The notes under the pieces are model-generated. The model was given only the letters and a program-made list of their open reading frames with translations, was not told the DNA's origin and ran no database searches. A stretch of DNA of 64,000 nucleotides from Alienimonas californiensis (GTDB lineage: Bacteria > Planctomycetota > Planctomycetia > Planctomycetales > Planctomycetaceae), in the NCBI RefSeq assembly GCF_007743815.1, contig NZ_CP036265.1, positions 5,339,823 to 5,403,822 on the forward strand. Reading direction: 5' to 3'. Position 1 is the stretch's first letter. Each line of letters opens with the position of its first letter. This document shows, in pieces, positions 9,004 to 17,679 of the stretch. The position numbers were made by a program, and so were the translations under genes.

Positions 9004-12000
9004 TCAGTCCTCTCCCCAACCCAACCAACGCTCGCCGGCGTGGTGGATGGTGCCGAACAGGCGCACCGGGACCGGGGCGGCGTCGGCGTGCTCGTCCGGG
9101 GCGGCGGCGAGATCCGCCGTCACCGAGTACTGCATCACCGGTTCAAGCCGGGGGATCGACAGGAACACGCTGCGGCCGTCCGGGGAGAGCGTCGCCTCCG
9201 CGACCGGCCAGAGGTCGTGCCCCTCGGTCTCCGGATCCGAGGGCCGCAGTTCGTCGGAGCCGTAGTCGGCGCTGCGGAGGTAGGTCCAGGCTTCCACCTG
9301 CCAGGCGGCCGGGTCGGCGGCGGCGTCGGTCAGCTCCGTGGCGAACCGCAGTTCCAGCCCGTCCCGGTACGTGCGGACGGCGGTCGGCAGACGCAGCGGG
9401 GCCTCGGTGCGGCGGAGGCGTTGCAGGCAGCCGTCCTGCACCGCCGCGGTCTGCCAACCGTCCAACCCGCAGACCCACAGGTCCGCGGTCCCCGGGAAGA
9501 ACCGCCCGCGGCAGACGCCGGCCAGAAACTGCACGCCCGGCAGCGGCATCGCGACCCCCTGGGCCCGCGGGACGCCGGAGGCGTGCAGGGCCTCGGTCAG
9601 CACGAGGTTCGCCGTGCACCGACCAAACGACAGGTGCAGCATCGAACCGGCCAGTTCGCCCCAGCTTTCGCCCCGCTCTCCGCAGGGCACCCAGCACTGC
9701 CCGCCGGCGCTGGTGCACACCGCCCGCGGCAGCCACAGGGCCGGCGGGTCGAAGGCGATCGCGGCCTCCCGGTGGGCGGTGGGCACGAACCCGGCGTAGT
9801 ACTCGGCGGCTTCGGCGTCGGAGACCGCCACGCCCGGGTCGATCAGGTGCAGCGGGGTGGCCGGGACCCAGTTGCCCTCGTTGTCCGCGGCAGTCAGCAA
9901 CCCGGCGACGGAGCACCCGTCCGGGCAGAACCCGAGCCCGTTGGGGTGCCGGAAGCCGGTGGCGACGACGTTCATCCGCGACCCGTCGGCCGTCACCTGC
10001 ACCAGGCAGCCGCCCTGCTTCGTCTGGGCGGAGCCGCTTTTCAGGAAGTAGAAATTGCCGGCCTCGTCGGTCTCCAGCCCCATGGCGTAGGCGTGCGGCT
10101 GGCCGAGGATGTCGAGGTCGGCGTTGAAGCTCTCGTAGACGTCCGCCTCGCCGTCGTCGTTCACGTCGATCAGCCTGGTGATGCGGTCGCGGCCGAGCGC
10201 GAAAACCTCCGCTTCGCCCTCCGGCGTAATCCGCACCGTCAGGCCGAGCGGCTGGTAGAACCCGGTGGCGAACCGCCGCCACTCGATCCGCGACAGGTCC
10301 CCGCCGAGCCCCTTCACCTGCCAGACGTCCCCGTGGGCGGCGGCGACGTACGCCGTGCCGTCCGGGGCGAAGCCGAGGCCGGACAGATACAGCAGGGCCT
10401 CGTGCGGGTTCGTGAACGGCAGTTCGACGGTGTCGACGGCGAAGGCCCCGCCGGCTTCCTCAATCGGCTCCCCCAGTTCGCCGGCCGTGACCAGCGGGCC
10501 GTTCCAGCGCGGGTTCGGGTCGGCCGGGAGGGGCGGAAGAGCGTCGTCCAGAATCCGCAGCCGCGGCCCCCCCGCCGGGGCCTTCAGATTCTCTCCGCCC
10601 GGACCGACTTCGAAGCGATATCCGAATCCGGCCCCGTCCGCGACGAATCGCACCGGCTCCCCAGCGATCGTGAAGTGCAGGGTGACGTGTGATGCGTCGG
10701 CGGTGAGCGCGTCGTAGCGCACGTCCGCGACCTCGCCGCCGACCGTCCAACGGGCAGAGTTCGGCAGAACCCAGTCGCAGGAGGCGCCGAACTTCGGCAG
10801 GTCGATGAGCCCGTAGCGCCGGTCGCTGTGGTCAAGGAACGGTCCACGCCAGCCGCAACGGGCGACGCCGGTGAGGGTATCCACGCACAGGTGCCGCTCC
10901 GGGTCGGCGCCCGGTTCGGCAGCCGGAACGGTGATCGCCACCCCTTTGAGGATCTTCTCCCCGTCCGGCAGCGTCAGGCTGCTGAAGGAGAACGGGCCGG
11001 GGTCGGTGCGGCGGATGCGGTCGTCGATCCAGTCCGGCTCGCCCTCGGTTTCGTAGGGCAACTTGGCGTCGGACCGGCTGACGGGAGTCCACAGTTCGTC
11101 GAACGTCCGCACCCCGCCCGCGGGCACCTCCAGCCCGGCGGTCCAGACGATCGCGTTCAGCAGGAACCGGCGGTGATTCGGCTCCGCCCCCTCCTCCCCC
11201 TCGCCCTGCCCGGCGCCGGAGAGGTTTTTCTCGAAGTGCCCGCCGGTGAAACCGACCGCCCTGTGCGTCGGTCCGCCGGCGTTCACGGCCCGCTCCAGGG
11301 CCCAGGCCACGGTCTGTTCCGCCTTCGTGCCGTCGTCGTTGGGCAGCGGGGCGCTCAGCAGCGGCGTCCAGCCGGCCTTCGCCATGGGAAAGGCGAGGTG
11401 GTGGTAGAACTCGTCGTGCAACTTGTGCGGCTCGACGCCCTCGGTGACCGGGTGCCCGGCGGTGACGTCGACGGTGGGTTCGGCGAAGTTGATGCGGCTC
11501 TCCCAGCCGTTCTTGCCGTCGCCGCCCTGGTAGTCGAACCGGCCGCCGACGACCTTCATCGCGGAGGCGTCCAGCCGGTCCGGCAGGAAGGTGGACCAGT
11601 GCAGCAACACCACGCCGCAGCCCCGGGCCGCGGCGGTTTCGAGCTGCGTCCAGCGATCGCCGACCAGCAGCGGGTGGTCTTTCTCGTTGCGGTCGCCGCC
11701 CGCGGAATAGAGGAACACGCAGTCGGCCCGGCCCAGCGCCGTCGGGTCCTCCGGCCAGCCGACGGCGGTTTCGATTTTCAGCCGTTCGCCGACGTTGGAG
11801 TCCTTCAGATAATCCGCCAGCGCCGTGACGGTCGCCTCGTATTCGTGCGTGCCGGCGGGGTGGGAGTCGTCTTTCCCCGCGATCAGCAGGACGGTGCGGG
11901 GCGCGACTGCGGCCTCGGCGGCGCTCGCCCGGGCGACGGACGGGTCGACCGAACCGCCGTCGCCGAACGGCGGCGGGGCCGGGACGGCCACGAGAAGAAC

Positions 12001-12024
12001 GGACAGAGCGGCGGAAGCGAACAC
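9004..12024 (-). CDS. ThuA-domain / beta-propeller secreted protein
   Basis: 1006 residues from the GTG at 12024, which follows AGGA on the minus strand with about 10 nt spacing and opens a signal peptide (FASAALSVLLVAVPAPPP). The frame is open upstream to 12108, but that extension would overlap the start of the divergent chaperone gene. Residues about 40-310 are a ThuA-like glutamine-amidotransferase fold (RTVLLIAGKDDSHPAGTHEYE, GVVLLHWSTF, HDEFYHHLAF). The middle is a DUF6797-like segment. The C-terminal half resembles planctomycete membrane-bound dehydrogenase propellers (LSGLGFAPDGTAYVAAAHGDVW, ITRLIDVNDDGEADVYESFN, GFRHPNGLGF). It is likely periplasmic and carbohydrate-related by family. 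The exact reaction is unknown. Confidence 0.8.
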   Translation of the reverse strand: MFASAALSVLLVAVPAPPPFGDGGSVDPSVARASAAEAAVAPRTVLLIAGKDDSHPAGTHEYEATVTALADYLKDSNVGERLKIETAVGWPEDPTALGRADCVFLYSAGGDRNEKDHPLLVGDRWTQLETAAARGCGVVLLHWSTFLPDRLDASAMKVVGGRFDYQGGDGKNGWESRINFAEPTVDVTAGHPVTEGVEPHKLHDEFYHHLAFPMAKAGWTPLLSAPLPNDDGTKAEQTVAWALERAVNAGGPTHRAVGFTGGHFEKNLSGAGQGEGEEGAEPNHRRFLLNAIVWTAGLEVPAGGVRTFDELWTPVSRSDAKLPYETEGEPDWIDDRIRRTDPGPFSFSSLTLPDGEKILKGVAITVPAAEPGADPERHLCVDTLTGVARCGWRGPFLDHSDRRYGLIDLPKFGASCDWVLPNSARWTVGGEVADVRYDALTADASHVTLHFTIAGEPVRFVADGAGFGYRFEVGPGGENLKAPAGGPRLRILDDALPPLPADPNPRWNGPLVTAGELGEPIEEAGGAFAVDTVELPFTNPHEALLYLSGLGFAPDGTAYVAAAHGDVWQVKGLGGDLSRIEWRRFATGFYQPLGLTVRITPEGEAEVFALGRDRITRLIDVNDDGEADVYESFNADLDILGQPHAYAMGLETDEAGNFYFLKSGSAQTKQGGCLVQVTADGSRMNVVATGFRHPNGLGFCPDGCSVAGLLTAADNEGNWVPATPLHLIDPGVAVSDAEAAEYYAGFVPTAHREAAIAFDPPALWLPRAVCTSAGGQCWVPCGERGESWGELAGSMLHLSFGRCTANLVLTEALHASGVPRAQGVAMPLPGVQFLAGVCRGRFFPGTADLWVCGLDGWQTAAVQDGCLQRLRRTEAPLRLPTAVRTYRDGLELRFATELTDAAADPAAWQVEAWTYLRSADYGSDELRPSDPETEGHDLWPVAEATLSPDGRSVFLSIPRLEPVMQYSVTADLAAAPDEHADAAPVPVRLFGTIHHAGERWLGWGED

Positions 12025-12106
12025 GGGCGGGCGTTCCTGGGGGCGAACGCCGGTTATCCTACCCGGGTCCGACGCCCGCCGTCCCGTCCTTTTGTACCCT
12101 CCCGTC

Positions 12107-14065
12107 ATGAGCGTGCCCGCCGACCCCGCGAACGCCGCCGAACCCGCCGGTTCCAGCGATCACCGGTTTCAGGTCGACCTGCGGGGCGTGATCGAACTGC
12201 TCAGCGAGCACCTGTACTCCGGCCCGCGGGTCGTCGTGCGGGAACTGCTCCAGAACGGCGTGGACGCCCTCACCGCCCGCACGGCGAAGGACGAAGGCTT
12301 CGACCTGTCCGACGGCCGGGTGACGTTGGAACTGCTGCCCGGCCGCACGACGGAGGACGGCACGCAGCATCCGCCGACCCTCAGCGTGCGGGATAACGGC
12401 GTCGGCCTGACCGAGCCGGAGGTGCACGAGTTCCTCGCCAAGATCGGCCGCAGCGCCAAGCGCGGCGACCTGCAGGAAGACAGCTTCATCGGCCGGTTCG
12501 GCATCGGACTGCTGGCGGGGTTCCTGGTGGCGGAGGAGATCGTCGCCGTCACCCGCAGCGTGATGCCGGGGTCGCAGCCGGTCGAGTGGCGCGGCCGGGC
12601 GGACGGCACCTACACCGTCCGCACGCTGAACGTCGACCTCGCCCCCGGCACGCAGGTGTTCCTGCGGGCCCGGGAGGATCGGCTGGAGCACTTCGAGCCG
12701 GAAGTCGTGAAGAAGCGGGCCGCCTCCTACGGCTCCCTGCTACCCTTCCCGGTCACCTTCAAGCACGGGGCCGCGGACGAACTGCTGAACGAAACCCCGC
12801 CCTGGGAACGCTTCCCCACGGACTCCCCCGCCGACCGCGAGGGCCTGTTGGAATGGGCTGAGGGGGCGCTGGGCAAGTCGTTCCTCGACGCCTTCCCGGT
12901 GAAGTCCGACGCCGGCAAGGTTCGCGGAGTGGCGCTGGTGCGGCCGGAATCGACCGTCCGCAGCCGGACCGGCGATCATCGGGTCTATCTGAAGCGGATG
13001 TTGCTCTCGGAGAAGGCGGACGGCCTGCTGCCGGACTGGGCCTTCTTCGTGACCTGCGTGCTGAACGCCGACGGCCTGCACCCCACCGCCAGCCGGGAGG
13101 AACTGCGGGACGACGAGGACCTCGCCGCCGCCCGGGAGGAACTGGGCATGAGCCTGCGGCGCACGCTGCTGCGGTGGGCCGCCAAGGACCGCGACCGCCT
13201 GCACCGGCTGATCGACGTGCACTACCGGGCCGTCAAACGGCTGGCCGTGGAGGACGAGGAGTTCCGCAAGCTCGCCGCCGACTGGCTGCCCTTCGAGACC
13301 ACCGCCGGCCGGCTGCGGTTGGAGGAGATCCGCAAACGCTCCGACGACCGGCTGCGGTTCGCCGCGACGATGGACCAGTTCCGCCAACTCGCTCCGGTGG
13401 CGAGCGCCCAAGGGATGGTCGTCATTAACGCCTGCTACACGGACGAGCAGGAACTGCTCGAATCCCTGCCGGACACGCTGCCGGTGACGACGGAGAAGGT
13501 GACCGCGGCGGACCTGTCGGAGGAGTTCAGCGAACTGGACGACGACGCCTGGGACGCCGCCGCCGACCTGCTGAACGTCGCCGCGGACGCCCTCGCCCCC
13601 CTGGACTGCACGCCGGACGTGCGGCGGTTCGATCCGCAAACGCTGCCGGCGCTGTACGCGATCGGGGCGGAGGCCCAATTCCTCCGCGACGTTGAGCGGT
13701 CCAAGGAACAGGCCGATGACTTGTGGGGCAGCGTGCTGGACGACATGGCCGCGGGCCGGCCGCAGGTGGACGGCCCGCGGCTGTGCCTGAACTGGGCGCA
13801 CCCGCTGGTGCGGAACCTCGCCGCCACCGCCGCCACGCCGGACGAAAAAGGCGGCGCCGTGGCCCGCGGCACGGTGCGGACGGCGGTGGAACTGCTGTAC
13901 GTCCAGAGCCTGATGCTCGGGCACTACCCGCTGGGCGAGGCGGAGTTCGAACTGTTTGGCGACAGCCTGCTGGGCCTGATCGCCGCCGCCGTCGAGGGCC
14001 GCGGCGTCGGCGGGAACGGCCCAGGCGCCGGGAGTTCCAGCGACCGCGGGGGGGCCGATGGCTGA
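12107..14065 (+). CDS. HSP90/HtpG-family chaperone
   Basis: 652 residues from the ATG at 12107. The GHKL ATPase is intact: helix ELLQNGVDAL (46-55, with the catalytic Glu and Mg-binding Asn), VRDNGVGLT (ATP-binding Asp 96) and GRFGIGLLAGF (129-139). The middle domain carries YLKRMLLSEKADGLLPDW (near 294) and LHPTASREELRDD (near 325), matching HtpG YVKRVF... and NVSREMLQ including the conserved Arg. LNWAHPLVRNLA near the C-terminus matches the dimerisation region. It ends in a short Ser/Gly/Asp tail with no MEEVD peptide. It differs from standard HtpG in the lid and N-box wording (QNGVDAL for SNASDAL). It overlaps the next gene by 8 nt and heads an operon with four related helical proteins. 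It is a specialised paralogue rather than a housekeeping HtpG, by context. Confidence 0.88.
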   Translation: MSVPADPANAAEPAGSSDHRFQVDLRGVIELLSEHLYSGPRVVVRELLQNGVDALTARTAKDEGFDLSDGRVTLELLPGRTTEDGTQHPPTLSVRDNGVGLTEPEVHEFLAKIGRSAKRGDLQEDSFIGRFGIGLLAGFLVAEEIVAVTRSVMPGSQPVEWRGRADGTYTVRTLNVDLAPGTQVFLRAREDRLEHFEPEVVKKRAASYGSLLPFPVTFKHGAADELLNETPPWERFPTDSPADREGLLEWAEGALGKSFLDAFPVKSDAGKVRGVALVRPESTVRSRTGDHRVYLKRMLLSEKADGLLPDWAFFVTCVLNADGLHPTASREELRDDEDLAAAREELGMSLRRTLLRWAAKDRDRLHRLIDVHYRAVKRLAVEDEEFRKLAADWLPFETTAGRLRLEEIRKRSDDRLRFAATMDQFRQLAPVASAQGMVVINACYTDEQELLESLPDTLPVTTEKVTAADLSEEFSELDDDAWDAAADLLNVAADALAPLDCTPDVRRFDPQTLPALYAIGAEAQFLRDVERSKEQADDLWGSVLDDMAAGRPQVDGPRLCLNWAHPLVRNLAATAATPDEKGGAVARGTVRTAVELLYVQSLMLGHYPLGEAEFELFGDSLLGLIAAAVEGRGVGGNGPGAGSSSDRGGADG

Positions 14066-15308
14066 ATCGGACGCCGACGCCGGCAGCCCGCTCGATCCGT
14101 TCTTCAGCGAACTGTTCGAGCTGGAGGTGATGCCGCCCGGCGCCGCGAAGGTCGCGGCCTTGGCGGACCTGGCCCGCCGCACCGAGGCGGCCGGAAACCC
14201 GGGCCGTCTGCGTCGCGCCCGCTGGGCGCTGCTGATCGCTGCCGCCGGCACGGAGTTGGGCGACGACCGCGTGCTGCCCACCTTCGCGGCCCTACTGGCG
14301 GACTTCGACGCCGACCCCGACGCCGCCGCCGCGAACGGCTCCCCGCCCGACCGGCTCCTCACCGCCTACGCCGAGGTCCTGCGGTACACCACCCGCTACC
14401 CCTCCATCCCCCGGGAGCGGGTCGAGGCGCTGCTGGACGACTTCGCCCGCCGGGTCGAGGCGCTAGGCGGGGACGAGGCGGACATGTACGAGACCCGCCT
14501 GCACGCCCGCGGCACGCTGGGCGATCTGGAGGCGGTGCCGGCCCTGTGCGTGGCGATGAAGCGGGCCCGGGCCGCCGCCGATCTGCCGCCGTCGTGGGAC
14601 GGCGAGGCCCTCGCCGGTATCTACACCGCCCAGCCGGAACGGGCGCTGGCGGCGATGCGGCCGGTGATCGCCAACCGCGTTCCGGGGGCGTGGATGTGGC
14701 GGAGTTCCTTCCTCGAATGGTCCCTGCGGCCGCTGATCTGGGCGGGGGCGGAGGAGGAAGCCGACCGCAACTTCGCCGAGGCCGACGCCCGCTCCGGCTC
14801 CTGGTTGTTCGGGGACATCCTGCTGACCGAATACGCCTCCCGCCGCCTCGCCCGCACGCCGGAGCGGATGACCGACGAAGACGTCCGCCGGCTGCGGACC
14901 CGCGTCCGTCGGCTGCTGCGGACGGCGCCCGGCATGGGGCCGAGCTTCCGCGGGCAGGCCTATCAGGCCTGCGGCTTCGCCTGCGAGGCCCTCGCCGCCG
15001 CCGACCGCGACGCCCCCGCCCCGCTGCTCTTGCCGGGGGAGGAACTGTCGGAGAACCCCTCGCCGCGGCGGCCCTCCGAGGTCGTCGCCCCGCTGCTCGC
15101 CGAAGCGGACCGGCTGGACGAAGCCTTCGCGGCCCGCAACGGCAACGCCTACCTGGCGGTGGAGACGGCGGGGAACCGGGCGTTCGTCTTCGGCCCCGGC
15201 AGCGGCGTAGACCGCGTGCCGACGCCGCGGCGGGACCGCCTGAGGGACCTGTGGGAAGAGGTCGAGGCCTCCGGCGATCCGCTCCCGCGGCCGGGTCACG
15301 GCGGATGA
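14058..15308 (+). CDS. HSP90-operon helical protein 1 (RNGN family)
   Basis: 416 residues whose ATG overlaps the chaperone stop by 8 nt, so translation is probably coupled. It is all-helical, Ala/Leu/Arg-rich, and reads like a TPR/alpha-solenoid scaffold. It shares with the following three genes a mid-protein helix (YPSIPRERVEALLDDFARRV, from about residue 114) and the C-terminal signature LDEAFAARNGNAY with RNGN at 360-363. It lacks the CxxC pair of its siblings and carries a longer C-terminal tail. It has no signal peptide or membrane segment, so it is cytosolic like the chaperone. By analogy with TPR co-chaperones it could be an adaptor or client loader, but this is inference; no named family was recognised. 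Confidence 0.8.
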   Translation: MAESDADAGSPLDPFFSELFELEVMPPGAAKVAALADLARRTEAAGNPGRLRRARWALLIAAAGTELGDDRVLPTFAALLADFDADPDAAAANGSPPDRLLTAYAEVLRYTTRYPSIPRERVEALLDDFARRVEALGGDEADMYETRLHARGTLGDLEAVPALCVAMKRARAAADLPPSWDGEALAGIYTAQPERALAAMRPVIANRVPGAWMWRSSFLEWSLRPLIWAGAEEEADRNFAEADARSGSWLFGDILLTEYASRRLARTPERMTDEDVRRLRTRVRRLLRTAPGMGPSFRGQAYQACGFACEALAAADRDAPAPLLLPGEELSENPSPRRPSEVVAPLLAEADRLDEAFAARNGNAYLAVETAGNRAFVFGPGSGVDRVPTPRRDRLRDLWEEVEASGDPLPRPGHGG

Positions 15309-16453
15309 CGGACGACCTGAACCAAGCGCTGGAGGACGCCGCCGACCGGCCCTACGACGCCCGCCGCGTGGACGCGTTCGCGGAACTGGCCCGGCAGGCG
15401 GACGCGGAGGGGTCCGCCGAAGCCGCGTTCAACGCCCGGTTGGGGCTGCTCGACGCCGCGGTGATGACGAACCGGTTCGACGTGGCCCTCGCCGCCTTCC
15501 CCCGCCTGCTGGCCGACGTCGACGCCGAACCCGGCCGCTTCGCCCTGGAGGACCAACTGTTGTTGGCCTTCCCCATGCTGCTGGGCGGGGCGACGAGCTT
15601 CCCGGAGATCCCGCGGAGCCGGCTGCGCGAGCTGGGCGAGGACTACGCCGGCCGGGCCGCCGCCGCGGGGCGGCACGCCTCGGAGATCGCCGGCGGGCTG
15701 TTCCGGCTGGCCGCCGCGACCGGCGACTTGGACCGGGCCGCGGAGTTACTGCGGCAGATGTCCGATCCATGGGGCGGGCACTTCGCCGAGTGCCCGCACT
15801 GCCGCCTGCGGCACGAACTGATGCTCCCCTGGTGCGCCGACGATCAGCCCGCCGTGCTGCGGCTCGTCCGCCGGCTGATCGACGACGATCTGCACTGCAC
15901 CCGCTTCGAATTCTGCGGCCCGCGGGAGGCGCTGATCCTCCGCCCCCTTGCCCTGCGGGACGCCTTACCGGAGGCCGTGCGGCGGTATCGGGCGGCGGCG
16001 TCCGGCATTCGGTCCGGCCCGTTCTGGGTCGTGATGCCGGGGCTGCACGTGGGATTCCTCGCTCATCTGATTCGCCGCGGCGGAACCTCGGACCTGAGCG
16101 TCGCCGACGCCGCGGACGCCCTCCGCCGTCTGCTGATCCGCTGTGCGGCGCTGTCCGAGGGCGTCAGCCCGGACAACCGCATGGAACTGCTGACCGCGGC
16201 GGCGCCGGCCGTCGCGGCGCTGGCGGAACTCGACGCCGTCCCCGCCCTGCGACTGCCGGCCGGCGATTCCCTCGCCCCGCTGGCCGGCCGCGCGGGACAG
16301 GCGGCCCCGGACGCCTTGGCGGCGGCGATGAACGCGGAGGCGGAGGCCCTCGCCGTCGCCTTCGACCGCCGCAACGGCAACGACTTTCACCTCCGCCACC
16401 ACCGCCGTCACCGGGCGTTCGCCCTGGGTCGAACCGACCCGGACGGCGCCTGA
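15305..16453 (+). CDS. HSP90-operon helical protein 2 (RNGN family)
   Basis: 382 residues; its ATG overlaps the previous stop as ATGA. It is a cytosolic, helix-rich protein with the same architecture as its neighbours: FPEIPRSRLRELGEDYAGR helix (from about 99), FAECPHCRLRHE with Cys163 and Cys166, and the terminal signature ALAVAFDRRNGND (RNGN at 356-359) followed by a His/Arg-rich stretch FHLRHHRRHRAFAL. It is more divergent from the two downstream copies than they are from each other. Function unknown; membership of the chaperone operon is firm from overlap and strand. Confidence 0.8.
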   Translation: MTDDLNQALEDAADRPYDARRVDAFAELARQADAEGSAEAAFNARLGLLDAAVMTNRFDVALAAFPRLLADVDAEPGRFALEDQLLLAFPMLLGGATSFPEIPRSRLRELGEDYAGRAAAAGRHASEIAGGLFRLAAATGDLDRAAELLRQMSDPWGGHFAECPHCRLRHELMLPWCADDQPAVLRLVRRLIDDDLHCTRFEFCGPREALILRPLALRDALPEAVRRYRAAASGIRSGPFWVVMPGLHVGFLAHLIRRGGTSDLSVADAADALRRLLIRCAALSEGVSPDNRMELLTAAAPAVAALAELDAVPALRLPAGDSLAPLAGRAGQAAPDALAAAMNAEAEALAVAFDRRNGNDFHLRHHRRHRAFALGRTDPDGA

Positions 16454-16486
16454 ACCCAGCCCGCCCGCCCCTTCGAGAAGCCCGCC

Positions 16487-17602
16487 ATGACCGATCCTGA
16501 CGATCTGCCCCCCGAGGTGTTCGAGGCGGCGGAACTCGCTTATTTCGCGCCGGAGGGGCCGACGAAGGTGGCCCTGTGGGAGGCCGCCGTCGCCCGGGCC
16601 GACGCCGCCCGGCTGCCGGCGGAGGTCCGGATGGGCTTCCGGGCCGAGTTGGTCGAGGCGGCGGCCTCCGACGGCGTGAAGCAGTACGACCGGGCCTTCG
16701 GTCCCTGGGCGACGCTGCTGGCCGAGGCCGACCGCGATCCGGAGGCGGACTGGGTCGATTGGTTCGATCTGCTGTGGAAGTACAAGTGGCTCAGCGATTC
16801 GACCGGCGAGTACGCAGCGATCCCGCGGGCGAGGATCCTCGCGGTGCTGGACGACTTCGCGGCCCGGGCGGCGGCGCACGGGTTCAGCGCCCGGCCGGCG
16901 GAGAACTACCGCGCGAACAATCTCTGGCTGATGGGCGACTCGGACGCCGCCGCCGAGGCGATGCGGCGATTCGAAGCCGCGGACCGCGACGACCTGAGCG
17001 ACTGCCACGCGTGCGAGACGGCCCGGGCGGTGCAGTTCGCGGTGCACGTCGGCGACGACGCCGGCGCCGTGAGACGATTCCAACCCCTCGCCGCCGGCCG
17101 GATGGCCTGTGCGGAGGAGCCGGAGAACACGCATGGCGTGCTGCTCGCCCCGCTGGTCCGGCTCGGCCGGCATGAGGAGGCCGCGGAGCGGAATCGCATC
17201 GGTTTGGAGGGACTACGGCGCTTCCCGCATTTCGTGGCCCGGGCGGCGGAACACCTCGACTACCTCACCCGCACCGGCGATCTGACGACCGGCGCCCGAG
17301 TGTTTCGGCGGTTCACCAGAGCCGTCCCGGCGGTCTCCGATCACGACCGCTGGCGGTTCCTCGGGGCGGCGGAGACCTTTCTGGAAGCGGTCGCGGCCAA
17401 GTCGGACCGGCCGAAACGCTTCGCGCTGCCGGACGGCTTCCCCGTGCCGGACGCCGGGGGCCCGGTGAAGCCGTCCGAGCTCGTCCCGCAGTTCAAGGCG
17501 GCCGCGGACGCGATCGAGGCCCGGTTCAACGCCCGCAACGGCAACGACGTCTTCACCCGCCGCCGGGCGGAGGCGCGGGCCTTCGCCGAAGGCGCCGGGT
17601 AA
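16487..17602 (+). CDS. HSP90-operon helical protein 3 (RNGN family)
   Basis: 371 residues, starting 33 bases after the preceding gene. It is strongly similar along its length to the next gene: both share LLWKYKWLSD, ARPAENYRAN/LRPAENYRAN, LSDCHACE/LSDCQACE (Cys173, Cys176 here), CAEEPE-TH, and SDRPKRFALPDGFPVP/SDRPRRFRLPSDFPVP before the terminal IEARFNARNGNDVFTRRR (RNGN 350-353). Helical repeats of about 35-40 residues suggest a TPR-like solenoid. It is cytosolic. The role is unknown; it probably arose by tandem duplication with the next gene. Confidence 0.82.
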   Translation: MTDPDDLPPEVFEAAELAYFAPEGPTKVALWEAAVARADAARLPAEVRMGFRAELVEAAASDGVKQYDRAFGPWATLLAEADRDPEADWVDWFDLLWKYKWLSDSTGEYAAIPRARILAVLDDFAARAAAHGFSARPAENYRANNLWLMGDSDAAAEAMRRFEAADRDDLSDCHACETARAVQFAVHVGDDAGAVRRFQPLAAGRMACAEEPENTHGVLLAPLVRLGRHEEAAERNRIGLEGLRRFPHFVARAAEHLDYLTRTGDLTTGARVFRRFTRAVPAVSDHDRWRFLGAAETFLEAVAAKSDRPKRFALPDGFPVPDAGGPVKPSELVPQFKAAADAIEARFNARNGNDVFTRRRAEARAFAEGAG

Positions 17603-17679
17603 CCTGCAATCGACCCGCGGGTCGAACCGATCCGGCTCCGTCCGGGTCGGTCGATCGTTCCCCGTGCCCCCGCGTTGCG

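Noticed and set aside
7128-10127. Very long open frame on the plus strand across the kinase and ThuA genes
   Set aside because: It is antisense to two well-supported genes, and its product is Arg/Gly/Ala-rich with no motif; a high-GC shadow.
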